From positions 1 through 64,000 of the forward strand of contig NZ_JAJAUY010000013.1 in the NCBI RefSeq assembly GCF_020532625.1: a stretch of DNA of 64,000 nt, read 5' to 3'. Source of the stretch: Streptomyces antimicrobicus (lineage in GTDB: Bacteria; Actinomycetota; Actinomycetes; Streptomycetales; Streptomycetaceae). The translations under genes and the position numbers were made by a program. This document shows, piece by piece, positions 15,649-25,164 of this stretch. Every line of letters starts with the position of its first letter. Positions within the stretch are counted from its first letter, which is position 1. The notes below the pieces were generated by a model, which was given only the letters and a program-made list of their open reading frames with translations, did no database searches and was not told the origin of the DNA.

Positions 15649-17142
15649 ATGGCACCTGCCCCCACACCCCCGGCCGACCGGCACCGCGCCACCGCCGCCG
15701 CCCTCCTGCCGCTGGTCGGCGGCCCGGACAACGTCACCTCCGTCGCGCACTGCATGACCCGGCTCCGGATCGGGCTGCGCGACCGGTCCCTGGTCCAGGA
15801 CGCGGCGGTCCGGGCCGTGCCCGGGGTGCTGGGCGTCGTCGAGGACCGGGGGGCACCTCCCGGCGGTAGCGGGGCGAACTACCAGGTGGTGCTCGGGCCG
15901 GGCACGGTCGCCCGGGTCACGCCGGAGTTCGAGGCGCTGGTGGCGGCCGGCCGCCGCGAACCGGCGGGCGGCACCGCGGCCGAGCTGGCCGCACGCGGCG
16001 CCGCCCTGAAAGCGGCGCGGAAGGAACGCAACGCCACGCCGCTGAAGCTGCTCCTGCGCCGCGTCGCGAACATCTTCGTCCCGCTGATCCCCGCCCTGAT
16101 CGGCTGCGGCGTCATCGCCGGGCTGAACGGCCTGCTCACCAACCTCGGCCTGCTGCCCGCCCTGGTCCCGGCGCTGACCGCGACGGCTTCCGGCTTCATG
16201 TCGCTGCTCGCGGTCTTCGTCGGGATCAACACCGCCAAGGAGTTCGGCGGGACCCCGGTCCTCGGCGGGGCGGTCGCCGCCGTCATCGTGTTCCCCGGCG
16301 TCACGAAGATCACCGCGTTCGGGCATCCGCTCGCGCCCGGCCAGGGCGGGGTGCTCGGCGCGCTCGCCGCGGCGCTGCTCGCCGTCCAGGTCGAACGGTG
16401 GTGCCGCCGCCGGGTCCCCGAGGCACTCGACGTACTGCTCACCCCGACCCTGACGGTGCTGGTCCCGGGCCTGGTGACGCTCTACGGGCTGATGTTCGTG
16501 GCCGGTGAGGTCTCCCGGGCGGTGGGGTCCTTCGCCACCTGGCTGCTGGCCTCCGGCGGCGCGTTCGCCGGGCTGGTGCTCGGCGGGCTCTTCCTGCCCC
16601 TGGTCATGCTCGGGCTGCACCAGGCGCTGATCCCGCTGCACACCACGCTCATCGAGCAGCAGGGGCACACCGTGCTGCTGCCGATCCTGGCCATGGCCGG
16701 CGCCGGCCAGGTCGGGGCGGCGCTCGCGATCCGGGTCCGGTTGCCGCGCAACGCGTCGCTGCGCGCCACCATCCGCTCCGCCCTCCCGGCGGGCTTCCTG
16801 GGCGTCGGCGAACCGCTGATCTACGGTGTCTCGCTGCCGCTCGGCCGGCCGTTCGTCACGGCGTGCGTCGGCGGGGCGGCCGGCGGCGCCTTCGTCGGGC
16901 TGTTCCACCAGCTCGGCGTGAGTTTCGGCTCCACCGCGATCGGCCCGTCCGGCTGGGCCCTGTTCCCGTTGCTGGACGGCGCCTCGGGGATGCTCGCGAG
17001 CGTGACGGTGTACGCGTGCGGGCTGGGCGTGGGCTACCTCGCCGGCTTCGTGACCACGTACTTCTTCGGTTTCACCCCGGCGATGCTGACGGCCCTGGAC
17101 GCGCCGGCGACAGCGGAGCCGGAGCCGGCGCGGCTGCCGTAG
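15649..17142 (+). CDS. murP: PTS EIIBC permease, probably MurNAc-specific
   Basis: This is a 497-residue fused EIIB-EIIC transporter. The EIIB domain (residues about 10-90) contains the phosphorylated cysteine in SVAHCMTRLRIGL. The EIIC domain (about 125-485) has roughly ten membrane helices and the motif ALPAGFLGVGEPLIYGVSLP (GEPLIYG). It imports and phosphorylates a sugar. MurNAc specificity is inferred from the adjacent murQ in the same operon. There is no EIIA domain, so a general EIIA (Crr-like) must supply phosphate. The ATG at 15649 lacks a strong ribosome site. Confidence 0.88.
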   Translation: MAPAPTPPADRHRATAAALLPLVGGPDNVTSVAHCMTRLRIGLRDRSLVQDAAVRAVPGVLGVVEDRGAPPGGSGANYQVVLGPGTVARVTPEFEALVAAGRREPAGGTAAELAARGAALKAARKERNATPLKLLLRRVANIFVPLIPALIGCGVIAGLNGLLTNLGLLPALVPALTATASGFMSLLAVFVGINTAKEFGGTPVLGGAVAAVIVFPGVTKITAFGHPLAPGQGGVLGALAAALLAVQVERWCRRRVPEALDVLLTPTLTVLVPGLVTLYGLMFVAGEVSRAVGSFATWLLASGGAFAGLVLGGLFLPLVMLGLHQALIPLHTTLIEQQGHTVLLPILAMAGAGQVGAALAIRVRLPRNASLRATIRSALPAGFLGVGEPLIYGVSLPLGRPFVTACVGGAAGGAFVGLFHQLGVSFGSTAIGPSGWALFPLLDGASGMLASVTVYACGLGVGYLAGFVTTYFFGFTPAMLTALDAPATAEPEPARLP

Positions 17143-17242
17143 GCAGCCGTGTGCGGTCAGACCTTTTCCATACGCGTACTTGTGGCCGTGCAGCCCGGCG
17201 GTGGCATTTTGAATGCCCTAGCGAGCGTCGTGATCGAGCGGG

Positions 17243-17911
17243 TCAGCCCCGGGCCGAGCGCGCCGCCTCGATGAAGGACCTGATCAGGGCCGGGGACTTC
17301 ACGCCCCGGCTGCTCTCCACGCCGCTGGAGACGTCCACGCCCCAGGCGCCGGTGGTCTTCACGGCCTCGGAGACGTTCCCGGGGGTCAGGCCGCCGGCCA
17401 GGAGCCAGCGGCCCTCGGGGGCGGTGAAGGACGGCGCGCCCCAGTTCCAGGGCTTGCCGGAGCCGGGGTCGGGGGCGTCCAGGAGGAGCAGGTCCTCGCC
17501 GTACTCGCCGCAGCGCCGCACGTGCTCGGCGGTGGCGCGCAGCAGGGTGCGGCCCTCGGCGCGCAGCGCCTCGTAGTACTCCTGGCCCTCGTCCCCGTGC
17601 AGCTGCACGCCGCGTACGCCGCTCTCCTCGGTCAGGCGGCGGACCTCCTCGACGGGCTGGCCCCGGAAGACACCGACCGTGAGCACCCCGGCGGGCACCA
17701 GCGCCGCCAGGCGCCGGGCGGTCGGCGCGTCCACGGTGCGCGGGCTGCCGGGGGCGAAGACGAAGCCGACGGCATCGGCGCCGGCCGTGACCGCCACGTC
17801 GAGGTCCTGCTCGGTCCGCAGGCCGCAGATCTTGATGAACACGCCGTTCCCGCCGCCCCTGCGCACTTCGCCCGCCGTCCTGTCGCCCGTCGTCCTGTCG
17901 CCCGCCGTCAT
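17243..17911 (-). CDS. trpF: Phosphoribosylanthranilate isomerase (TrpF)
   Basis: This TIM-barrel enzyme isomerises phosphoribosylanthranilate in tryptophan synthesis. The catalytic Cys is in FIKICGLRTEQDLDVAV, and the general acid Asp is probably that of LLLLDAPDPGSGKPWNW. Phosphate-binding motifs RWLLAGGLTPGNV and WGVDVSSGVESSRGVKSPA are intact. Two starts are possible: ATG 17911 (222 residues, GAGGCGG upstream, coupled by ATGA to a 5-codon frame at 17925) or GTG 17842 (199 residues), which begins exactly at the conserved domain. Many streptomycetes lack TrpF and use the bifunctional PriA, so its presence next to groEL2 and murP is notable. Confidence 0.9.
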   Translation of the reverse strand: MTAGDRTTGDRTAGEVRRGGGNGVFIKICGLRTEQDLDVAVTAGADAVGFVFAPGSPRTVDAPTARRLAALVPAGVLTVGVFRGQPVEEVRRLTEESGVRGVQLHGDEGQEYYEALRAEGRTLLRATAEHVRRCGEYGEDLLLLDAPDPGSGKPWNWGAPSFTAPEGRWLLAGGLTPGNVSEAVKTTGAWGVDVSSGVESSRGVKSPALIRSFIEAARSARG

Positions 17912-17981
17912 GTCGTCCGCCTCATGTCGTCCGTCCCTCCCGCGTTCCCTCCCATTGCACCAGACCCGCAGCCCGGGAAAG

Positions 17982-18025
17982 CGCCGAGGGCGGCACCCTC
18001 CCCGTCGGGGAAGGGTGCCGCCCTC
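17982..18025 (-). terminator. groEL terminator hairpin
   Basis: A 16-bp perfect stem (CCGAGGGCGGCACCCT and its complement) encloses a 12-nt loop. It begins 35 nt beyond the groEL stop codon in the direction of groEL transcription and separates groEL from trpF. Confidence 0.85.
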
Positions 18026-18059
18026 GGTCAGGCGGAGCAGCCGATCGACCTGAAGTCGA

Positions 18060-19833
<1,774 letters not shown>

Positions 19834-19839
19834 CGCCAA

Positions 19840-19868
19840 TGATTAGCACTCGGGCATGCCGAGTGCAA
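19840..19868 (-). promoter_or_regulatory. groEL2 promoter
   Basis: Read on the minus strand, TTGCAC (19868-19863) and TAATCA (19845-19840) are 17 bp apart. The promoter lies inside CIRCE operator 2, with the expected start near 19833 inside CIRCE operator 1. Confidence 0.7.
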
Positions 19869-19869
19869 G
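19843..19869 (-). promoter_or_regulatory. CIRCE operator 2 (HrcA), promoter-overlapping
   Basis: TTAGCACTC-N9-GAGTGCAAG has one perfect arm and one arm with two mismatches to the CIRCE consensus. Its centre is 36 bp from that of operator 1. The apparent inverse palindrome between them (GAGTGCTAA then TTAGCACTC) is just the facing arms of the two operators. Confidence 0.85.
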
Positions 19870-19944
19870 CGGCTCCCGCGAACCGGACCCCGCGGCGCGA
19901 GCGCGCCACGAGGAGTCGCCCGCACGCCCCCGGCGCCCGGGCAC

Positions 19945-19990
19945 GCGCGAGGGGCCCGCATCTCCCTCCGGGATGCGGGCCCCTCGTGCG
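19945..19990 (-). terminator. Terminator of the cold-shock gene
   Basis: A strong hairpin has arms GAGGGGCCCGCATC (19949-19962) and its complement (19972-19985), extended by flanking CG pairs. It starts about 50 nt beyond the stop codon of the cold-shock protein gene and separates that gene from the groEL2 control region. Confidence 0.8.
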
Positions 19991-20036
19991 TCTGTGTCAG
20001 TGGTGGTCGATCGCGTGCGGATCAGCCAGGACTCGA

Positions 20037-20240
20037 TCAAACGGCGAGCTTGACCATGTCCGCCTGCGGGCCCTTCTGACCCTGCGAGATCTCGAACTCG
20101 ACCCGCTGACCCTCTTCAAGGGTGCGGTACCCGTCCATCTGGATGGCGCTGTAGTGGACGAACACATCCGCACCACCGTCGACCGCGATGAAGCCGTAGC
20201 CCTTCTCCGCGTTGAACCACTTGACGGTGCCCTGAGCCAT
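20037..20240 (-). CDS. Cold-shock domain protein (CspA family)
   Basis: This 67-residue OB-fold RNA/DNA-binding protein has both nucleic-acid motifs: [14 protein letters not shown] (RNP1 in KGYGFI) and DVFVHYSAI (RNP2). It starts [13 protein letters not shown] and ends QADMVKLAV, the standard Streptomyces cold-shock length. GGGGAG precedes the ATG. The long, relatively AT-rich leader upstream, with a stable hairpin 31-51 nt before the start codon, suggests post-transcriptional control of an RNA chaperone gene. Confidence 0.97.
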   Translation of the reverse strand: MAQGTVKWFNAEKGYGFIAVDGGADVFVHYSAIQMDGYRTLEEGQRVEFEISQGQKGPQADMVKLAV

Positions 20241-20572
20241 GCCTAACTCCCCTATTACTGGCCCTTGCGCGGGACCACACTTCGTGGTCCCGGGTCAGAA
20301 CTTGCGTCGGAACGCGTCGACCGCGGCTGAATGTATCTGGACCGACGCTGTCTGCAACAGGTCATTCCGACGAGAAATCTGGACACGCGGATACGCCGAA
20401 GAAGCGTGAAAAGTTGGCATATTCCTGGGCAACTCGGACCCGACATATACCGTCAATGCCCCATATCGCTCGCGCACATTGACCCGATGTCGACCATGGC
20501 GCGACCCGCTCATATGCACCGGGCAAGAACAGGGGAGGGGACTTCCCCAACTCTACCGCGCCCAACCAAGCA
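20241..20572. other. Long AT-richer leader/promoter region of the cold-shock gene
   Basis: No gene is supported. This region is clearly less GC-rich than its surroundings. At 20271-20291 a hairpin GGGACCAC-N5-GTGGTCCC lies in what would be the 5' leader of the cold-shock mRNA. The remainder presumably contains the promoter, but I cannot place -35 and -10 boxes with confidence. Confidence 0.5.
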
Positions 20573-20608
20573 GAATTACCCCCTCCGCTTTCGCGCAGGG
20601 GGTAATTC
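20573..20608 (-). terminator. Terminator after the sulfur-carrier gene
   Basis: A 12-bp perfect stem (GAATTACCCCCT and AGGGGGTAATTC) has a 12-nt loop. It begins 15 nt beyond the stop codon of the ubiquitin-like carrier gene and ends the thrC-like/carrier operon. Confidence 0.8.
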
Positions 20609-20622
20609 GGAGGTTGCGCGTG

Positions 20623-20901
20623 TCAGCAGCCGCCGGCGACGGCGGGGATGATCGAGACGCCCGCACCGTCCGGCGTCGCGGCCTGCAGCCCGCCCTCGAA
20701 ACGCACGTCGTCGTCGTTGACGTAGACGTTGACGAAACGGCGCAGCTTGCCCTGGTCGTCCAGGATGCGCGCGCCGATGCCCGGGTGGTTGGCGTCGAGC
20801 GAGGAGATGACCTCGGCGAGGGTGGCGCCCTCGGCCTTCACCTCGGCCTCGCCGCCGGTGTAGGTACGCAGGATGGTGGGGATGCGGACGGTCACGCTCA
20901 T
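20623..20901 (-). CDS. MoaD/ThiS-family ubiquitin-like sulfur carrier (MetO-like)
   Basis: This 92-residue beta-grasp protein (MSVTVRIPTILRTYTGGEAE start, FVNVYVNDDDVRFEGGLQ middle) resembles CysO/MoaD carriers that deliver sulfur as a C-terminal thiocarboxylate. It ends SIIPAVAGGC, one Cys beyond the functional GG, so a processing step or a cysteine-dependent mechanism would be needed before activation. It follows the threonine-synthase-like gene by 38 bp in an operon under a SAM riboswitch. A sulfur-donor role in homocysteine formation is inferred. A generic MoaD role in molybdopterin synthesis is less likely in this context. Confidence 0.88.
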   Translation of the reverse strand: MSVTVRIPTILRTYTGGEAEVKAEGATLAEVISSLDANHPGIGARILDDQGKLRRFVNVYVNDDDVRFEGGLQAATPDGAGVSIIPAVAGGC

Positions 20902-20939
20902 GGCGCTACTGCCTTTCCGGTAGTGCTGGAGGAGAAGGG

Positions 20940-22220
20940 TCAGGCCAGGCCGGCGGCGCGGAACGCGTCCAGGCTCGGGCGGATCGTGGCGGTCTGGCCG
21001 CTGTCGGCGGCGACCGCCTCCAGGGTCTTGAGGCCGTCACCGGTGTTGAGGACCACCGTGGTCAGGGTCGGGTCCAGGACGCCGTTCTCGATGAGCTTCT
21101 TCGTCACGCCGACGGTCACGCCGCCCGCGGTCTCGGCGAAGATGCCCTCGGCCCGCGCCAGGATCTTGATGGCCTCGACGACCTGCTCGTCGGTGACGTC
21201 CTCCACGAAGCCGCCGGTGCGCCGGGCGATGTCCAGGACGTACGGACCGTCGGCCGGGTTGCCGATGGCGAGCGACTTGGCGATGGTGTTCGGCTTCTGC
21301 GGGCGCACCACGTCGTGGCCGGCCTTGAAGGCCGTCGACACCGGCGAGCAGCCCTCGGCCTGCGCCCCGAAGATCTTGTACGGCTTGTCCTCGACCAGGC
21401 CGAGCTTGATCAGCTCCTGCAGACCCTTGTCGATCTTCGTCAGCTGGGAGCCGGAGGCGATCGGCACGACGATCTGGTCGGGCAGCTGCCAGCCGAGCTG
21501 CTCGCAGATCTCGTACGCCAGGGTCTTGGAGCCCTCGCCGTAGTACGGGCGCAGGTTGACGTTGACGAAGCCCCAGCCCTCGCCCAGCGGGTCGCCGATG
21601 AGCTCGGAGCAGAAGCGGTTGACGTCGTCGTAGTTGCCCTCGATGCCGACCAGGTCACCGCCGTAGACACCGGCCATGACGACCTTGCCCTGCTCCAGGT
21701 CGTGCGGGATGAACACGCAGGAACGGAAGCCGGCGCGGGCGGCCGCGGCGCCGACGGCGCCGGCCAGGTTGCCGGTGGAGGAGCAGGAGAGGGTGGTGAA
21801 GCCGAAGGCGCGGGCGGCCTCGACGGCGATCGCGACGACGCGGTCCTTGAAGGAGTGCGTCGGGTTGCCGGAGTCGTCCTTGACGTAGAGCTTGCCGGTG
21901 ACGCCCAGCTCCTTGGCCAGGTTCTGCGCGTCCACCAGCTTGGTGAAGCCCGGGTTCAGACTGGGCTTGCCGGCCACGTCCGCCGGGACGGGCAGCAGCG
22001 GGGCGTACCGCCAGATGTTGTCCGGGCCCGCCTCGATGGCCGCGCGCAGGGCCTCCGGGTCGCCGGCCGGGAGTTCGTAGGCCACCTCCAGCGGGCCGAA
22101 GCACTCGGCGCACGCGAAGATGGGGCCGAGCTCGAAGCGGGTACCGCACTCGCGACAGGAGAGTCCGGTCGCGGGACCGAGGTCGACGGTGGTGGAGGTT
22201 GCGACAGTCTGTGCAGCCAT
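20940..22220 (-). CDS. thrC: Threonine synthase-like PLP enzyme, probably MetM-type homocysteine synthase
   Basis: This 426-residue fold-type II PLP enzyme would be annotated as threonine synthase. An N-terminal zinc-ribbon-like motif (CRECGTRFELGPIFACAEC) is followed by the PLP lysine in NPTHSFKDR and the phosphate-binding STGNLAGAVGAAAAR. The SAM riboswitch in its leader and the co-transcribed sulfur-carrier gene argue for methionine rather than threonine synthesis. I recall recent work on a Streptomyces O-phosphohomoserine-dependent homocysteine synthase (MetM with carrier MetO) that this would match. ATG 22220 is used because the upstream in-frame ATG at 22244 lies inside the riboswitch P1 helix. 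AAAGGG is 10 nt upstream. Confidence 0.9.
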   Translation of the reverse strand: MAAQTVATSTTVDLGPATGLSCRECGTRFELGPIFACAECFGPLEVAYELPAGDPEALRAAIEAGPDNIWRYAPLLPVPADVAGKPSLNPGFTKLVDAQNLAKELGVTGKLYVKDDSGNPTHSFKDRVVAIAVEAARAFGFTTLSCSSTGNLAGAVGAAAARAGFRSCVFIPHDLEQGKVVMAGVYGGDLVGIEGNYDDVNRFCSELIGDPLGEGWGFVNVNLRPYYGEGSKTLAYEICEQLGWQLPDQIVVPIASGSQLTKIDKGLQELIKLGLVEDKPYKIFGAQAEGCSPVSTAFKAGHDVVRPQKPNTIAKSLAIGNPADGPYVLDIARRTGGFVEDVTDEQVVEAIKILARAEGIFAETAGGVTVGVTKKLIENGVLDPTLTTVVLNTGDGLKTLEAVAADSGQTATIRPSLDAFRAAGLA

Positions 22221-22239
22221 GACGGCGAGGCCCTTTCTC

Positions 22240-22375
22240 CTCATCTTCCTCGCGACGCACTTCGCCGCGAGACGGATTTGGCACCTTCCCTAGCCGGGGA
22301 CCTCGCTGCTGCGAGAACCGACTGGAGGGTTGCCGGGGCTTCAACGGGCCGTTTCCCTCTGCCCCTCTGGATGAG
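22240..22375 (-). promoter_or_regulatory. SAM-I (S-box) riboswitch
   Basis: On the minus strand the leader carries the S-box core in order: CTCATCCAGAGG, GCAGAGGGAAACGGCCC, TGAAGCCCCGGCAACC and GGAAGGTGCCAAATCC. A P4-like hairpin (TCGCG/CGCGA) and GAAGATGAG follow. P1 pairs CTCATC (22375-22370) with GATGAG (22245-22240). The 3' P1 strand runs directly into GGAGAAAGGG, the ribosome-binding region of the thrC-like gene, so SAM binding probably blocks translation rather than terminating transcription. A TACAGT -10 candidate lies at 22472-22477. Confidence 0.93.
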
Positions 22376-22579
22376 CGGTATGGCGCGGGACACCGCGCGC
22401 CATGGCGCGTTCCCGAGCGTTTGTGCGTGCGTGGGGACCCCGACATGCGGGGGTCCTCCGCGTTGTTCAAGACTGTAACCGAAGGGTCGGGCTGTTGAGA
22501 CTGCCGTCCGATCCGCGAGATGGATCACACCGGACGGCACATCCGGACCGCGCACAGGATCACACAGGGGAGCCCACAC

Positions 22580-23575
22580 GTGCTGGAAGAGGTGGAGCGC
22601 TGGCTGGCCGACCGCTCCTGGTCCGCTGCCGACCGGCCGCTCGACCAGCTGCTGGAGGCCAAACGGGCGTCCGGCAGCACGGTCAGCGTGGTCCTGCCGG
22701 CACTCGACGAGGAGGCCACCGTCGGCGCCATCGTGGAGAAGGTCCGCCGCGACCTGATCGAGGGCCTGCCGTTCCCGCTGGTGGACGAGCTGGTCGTGGT
22801 CGACTCGGGTTCGAGCGACCGTACGGCGGCCGTCGCGGCCGCGGCGGGCGCCCGGGTCGTGCGCCGCGACGAGGTGCTGCCGCGGATCCCGGCCCTGCCG
22901 GGCAAGGGCGAGGTGCTGTGGCGCTCGCTGCTGGTGACCGGCGGGGACATCGTCTGCTTCGTGGACGCGGACCTGCGGGACTTCTCCTCGGCGTTCGTGT
23001 CGGGGATCGTCGGGCCGCTGCTGACCGAGCCGGACGTGCAGTTCGTCAAGGCGATGTACGACCGCCCGTGGGACGGCGCGGCGGCCGCCCCGGGCGCCGT
23101 CGAGCAGGGCGGCCGGGTCACCGAGCTGGTCGCCCGGCCGCTGCTGAACCTGCACTGGCCGCAGCTGGCCGGCTTCGTGCAGCCGCTGGGCGGCGAGTAC
23201 GCCGTCCGCCGCTCGCTGCTGGAGCGGCTGCCGTTCCCCGTCGGCTACGGCGTGGAGCTCGGCCTGCTGGTCGACGCCCTGCACACGGTGGGCCTGGACG
23301 CCCTCGCCCAGGTCGACGTGGGCGTGCGCCGGCACCGGCACCAGGACGGGCGGGCGCTGGGCCGGATGGCCGCCGCGATCTACCGCACGGCGCAGCTGCG
23401 CCTCTCCCGGGGGCACTCCCCCGGCCACCGCTGGGGGTACCCCCTGGTGCGACCGGAGCTGATCCAGTTCGAGCGGGGTCCGGACGGGTTCGTGCCGCAC
23501 GCCTATCCGGTGGACACCGAGGAGCGGCCGCCGATGGCCGAGATCGAGGAGTACGCGCTGCGCCGCGCGGCGTGA
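22580..23575 (+). CDS. gpgS: Glucosyl-3-phosphoglycerate synthase
   Basis: This 331-residue GT81-type (GT-A) glycosyltransferase transfers glucose from an NDP donor to 3-phosphoglycerate. SVVLPALDEEATVGAIV begins the Rossmann-like donor site, VDSGSSDRTA and VCFVDADLRDF (DAD metal motif, residues near 137) follow, then LLNLHWPQLAGFVQPLGGEY and GYGVELGLLVDA. The GTG start has AGGGGAG 7 nt upstream. It neighbours otsA, so this is a small compatible-solute/polysaccharide-precursor group. Glucosylglycerate or methylglucose lipopolysaccharide precursors are plausible products. Confidence 0.93.
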   Translation: MLEEVERWLADRSWSAADRPLDQLLEAKRASGSTVSVVLPALDEEATVGAIVEKVRRDLIEGLPFPLVDELVVVDSGSSDRTAAVAAAAGARVVRRDEVLPRIPALPGKGEVLWRSLLVTGGDIVCFVDADLRDFSSAFVSGIVGPLLTEPDVQFVKAMYDRPWDGAAAAPGAVEQGGRVTELVARPLLNLHWPQLAGFVQPLGGEYAVRRSLLERLPFPVGYGVELGLLVDALHTVGLDALAQVDVGVRRHRHQDGRALGRMAAAIYRTAQLRLSRGHSPGHRWGYPLVRPELIQFERGPDGFVPHAYPVDTEERPPMAEIEEYALRRAA

Positions 23576-23691
23576 GGAGCGCCGCCACCGGCCCGCGGGC
23601 CGCCCGCGCGCCGGTGGCGGCGTGGCGGACGTCTCGCCGCGCCGGGCGGAACGGACGTTTGAGCGGGAGCCGCCCCGGCTAGGTTGGCCGC

Positions 23692-25137
23692 ATGGCTTCC
23701 CAGGTGCTCGTTGCAGCGAACCGCGGCCCCCTGTCCTACGTCCTCGGCGACGACGGCGCGCTGGAGTCCCGGCGCGGCGGAGGCGGTCTCGTCTCCGGCC
23801 TGTCGGCGGCCCTCGCGGAGCAACCGGAGGCGCTGTGGATCTGCGCGGCGCTCTCCGAGGCGGACCGCGAGGCGGTGCGCCGGGGGGTGAGCGAGCCGGG
23901 CGTCCGCATGCTGGACATCGATCCCACCATCTACGACGACGCGTACAACGGCATCGCGAACTCGGTGCTGTGGTTCACCCACCACGTCCTGTACGACATC
24001 CCGCGCGAGCCGGTCTTCGACGCGGAGTTCCGCCGGCGCTGGGAGTCGTACGAGGCCTACAACCGGGCCTTCGCCGAGGCGCTGGCGCAGGAGGCCGCCG
24101 AGGGCGCCTCGGTGCTGGTCCAGGACTACCACCTGGCGCTGGTGCCGGGCCTGCTGCGGGTGCTGCGCCCGGACGTGCGGATCGCGCACTTCACCCACAC
24201 CCCGTGGGCGCCGCCGCACTACCTGCGCATGCTGCCGGACTACGCCCGCGAGACCCTGGTGTGGGGCATGCTCGGCGCGGACCGGCTGGGTTTCCACACC
24301 CAGGCCTGGGCGGACGCGTTCCTCGGGTGCACGGACCTGGACGACGCCTGGGGCCGGGCCGAGCCGGGCGCGGACCGGGTCGAGCACCGCCGCTACACGG
24401 TGTGGAAGCGGCGCACCACGCACGTGGCGGTGTACCCGCTGGGCGTCGACGGGGACGAGCTGCGGGCGCTCGCGCACCGGCCGGAGGTCGACGAGCGGCT
24501 GGCGGCGCTGCGGACGGAGACGGGCGGCTGCCGCACGATCGTGCGGGTCGACCGCACGGAGCTGTCGAAGAACATCGTCCGCGGGCTGCTGGCCTACCGG
24601 GAGCTGCTGGCCGGGCAGCCGGAGTGGCGCGAGCGGGTGGTGCACATGGCGTTCGCCTACCCCTCCCGGCAGGACCTCGCGGTCTACCGCGACTACACCG
24701 CGGCGGTGGCTCAGCTGTCGGCGCAGATCAACGAGGAGTTCGGCACGGCCGACTGGACGCCGGTCCACCTGCACGTCAAGGACGACTTCGCGCGGTCGCT
24801 GGCCGCGTACCGGCTGGCGGACGTGGCCCTGGTCAACCCGGTCCGCGACGGCATGAACCTGGTCGCCAAGGAGATCCCGGTGGTCTCCGACGCGGGCTGC
24901 GCGGTGGTGCTGTCGCAGGGCGCGGGGGCGTACGGGGAACTGCGCGAGGACGCGCTGACCGTGAATCCCTACGACGTCACGCAGACGGCCAAGGCCCTGC
25001 ACCGGGCGCTGTCGATGCCGGAGGCGGAACGGGCCGAGCGGACCAAGCGGCTGGCGGCAGCGGCGACGGCGCTGCCGCCGGCCCGGTGGTTCGCGGCGCA
25101 GTTGGCCGACCTCCGGGAGTCGGCGCAGACGTCGTAG
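23692..25137 (+). CDS. otsA: Trehalose-6-phosphate synthase
   Basis: This 481-residue GT20 enzyme makes trehalose-6-P from a nucleotide glucose and glucose-6-P. Active-site segments are VAANRGPLSY at the N-terminus, LVQDYHLALVP near residue 143, FTHTPWAPP, VDRTELSKNIVRGL near 284 and the donor-binding NPVRDGMNLVAKE near 383. TAGGTT at 23680-23685 lies 6 nt before the ATG, so expression is probably leaderless. It converges on otsB with only 27 bp between the stops, so the two steps of the pathway are transcribed separately. Confidence 0.97.
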   Translation: MASQVLVAANRGPLSYVLGDDGALESRRGGGGLVSGLSAALAEQPEALWICAALSEADREAVRRGVSEPGVRMLDIDPTIYDDAYNGIANSVLWFTHHVLYDIPREPVFDAEFRRRWESYEAYNRAFAEALAQEAAEGASVLVQDYHLALVPGLLRVLRPDVRIAHFTHTPWAPPHYLRMLPDYARETLVWGMLGADRLGFHTQAWADAFLGCTDLDDAWGRAEPGADRVEHRRYTVWKRRTTHVAVYPLGVDGDELRALAHRPEVDERLAALRTETGGCRTIVRVDRTELSKNIVRGLLAYRELLAGQPEWRERVVHMAFAYPSRQDLAVYRDYTAAVAQLSAQINEEFGTADWTPVHLHVKDDFARSLAAYRLADVALVNPVRDGMNLVAKEIPVVSDAGCAVVLSQGAGAYGELREDALTVNPYDVTQTAKALHRALSMPEAERAERTKRLAAAATALPPARWFAAQLADLRESAQTS

Positions 25138-25164
25138 GGCGGGGCCTCGGCCCCGGGCGGGATC

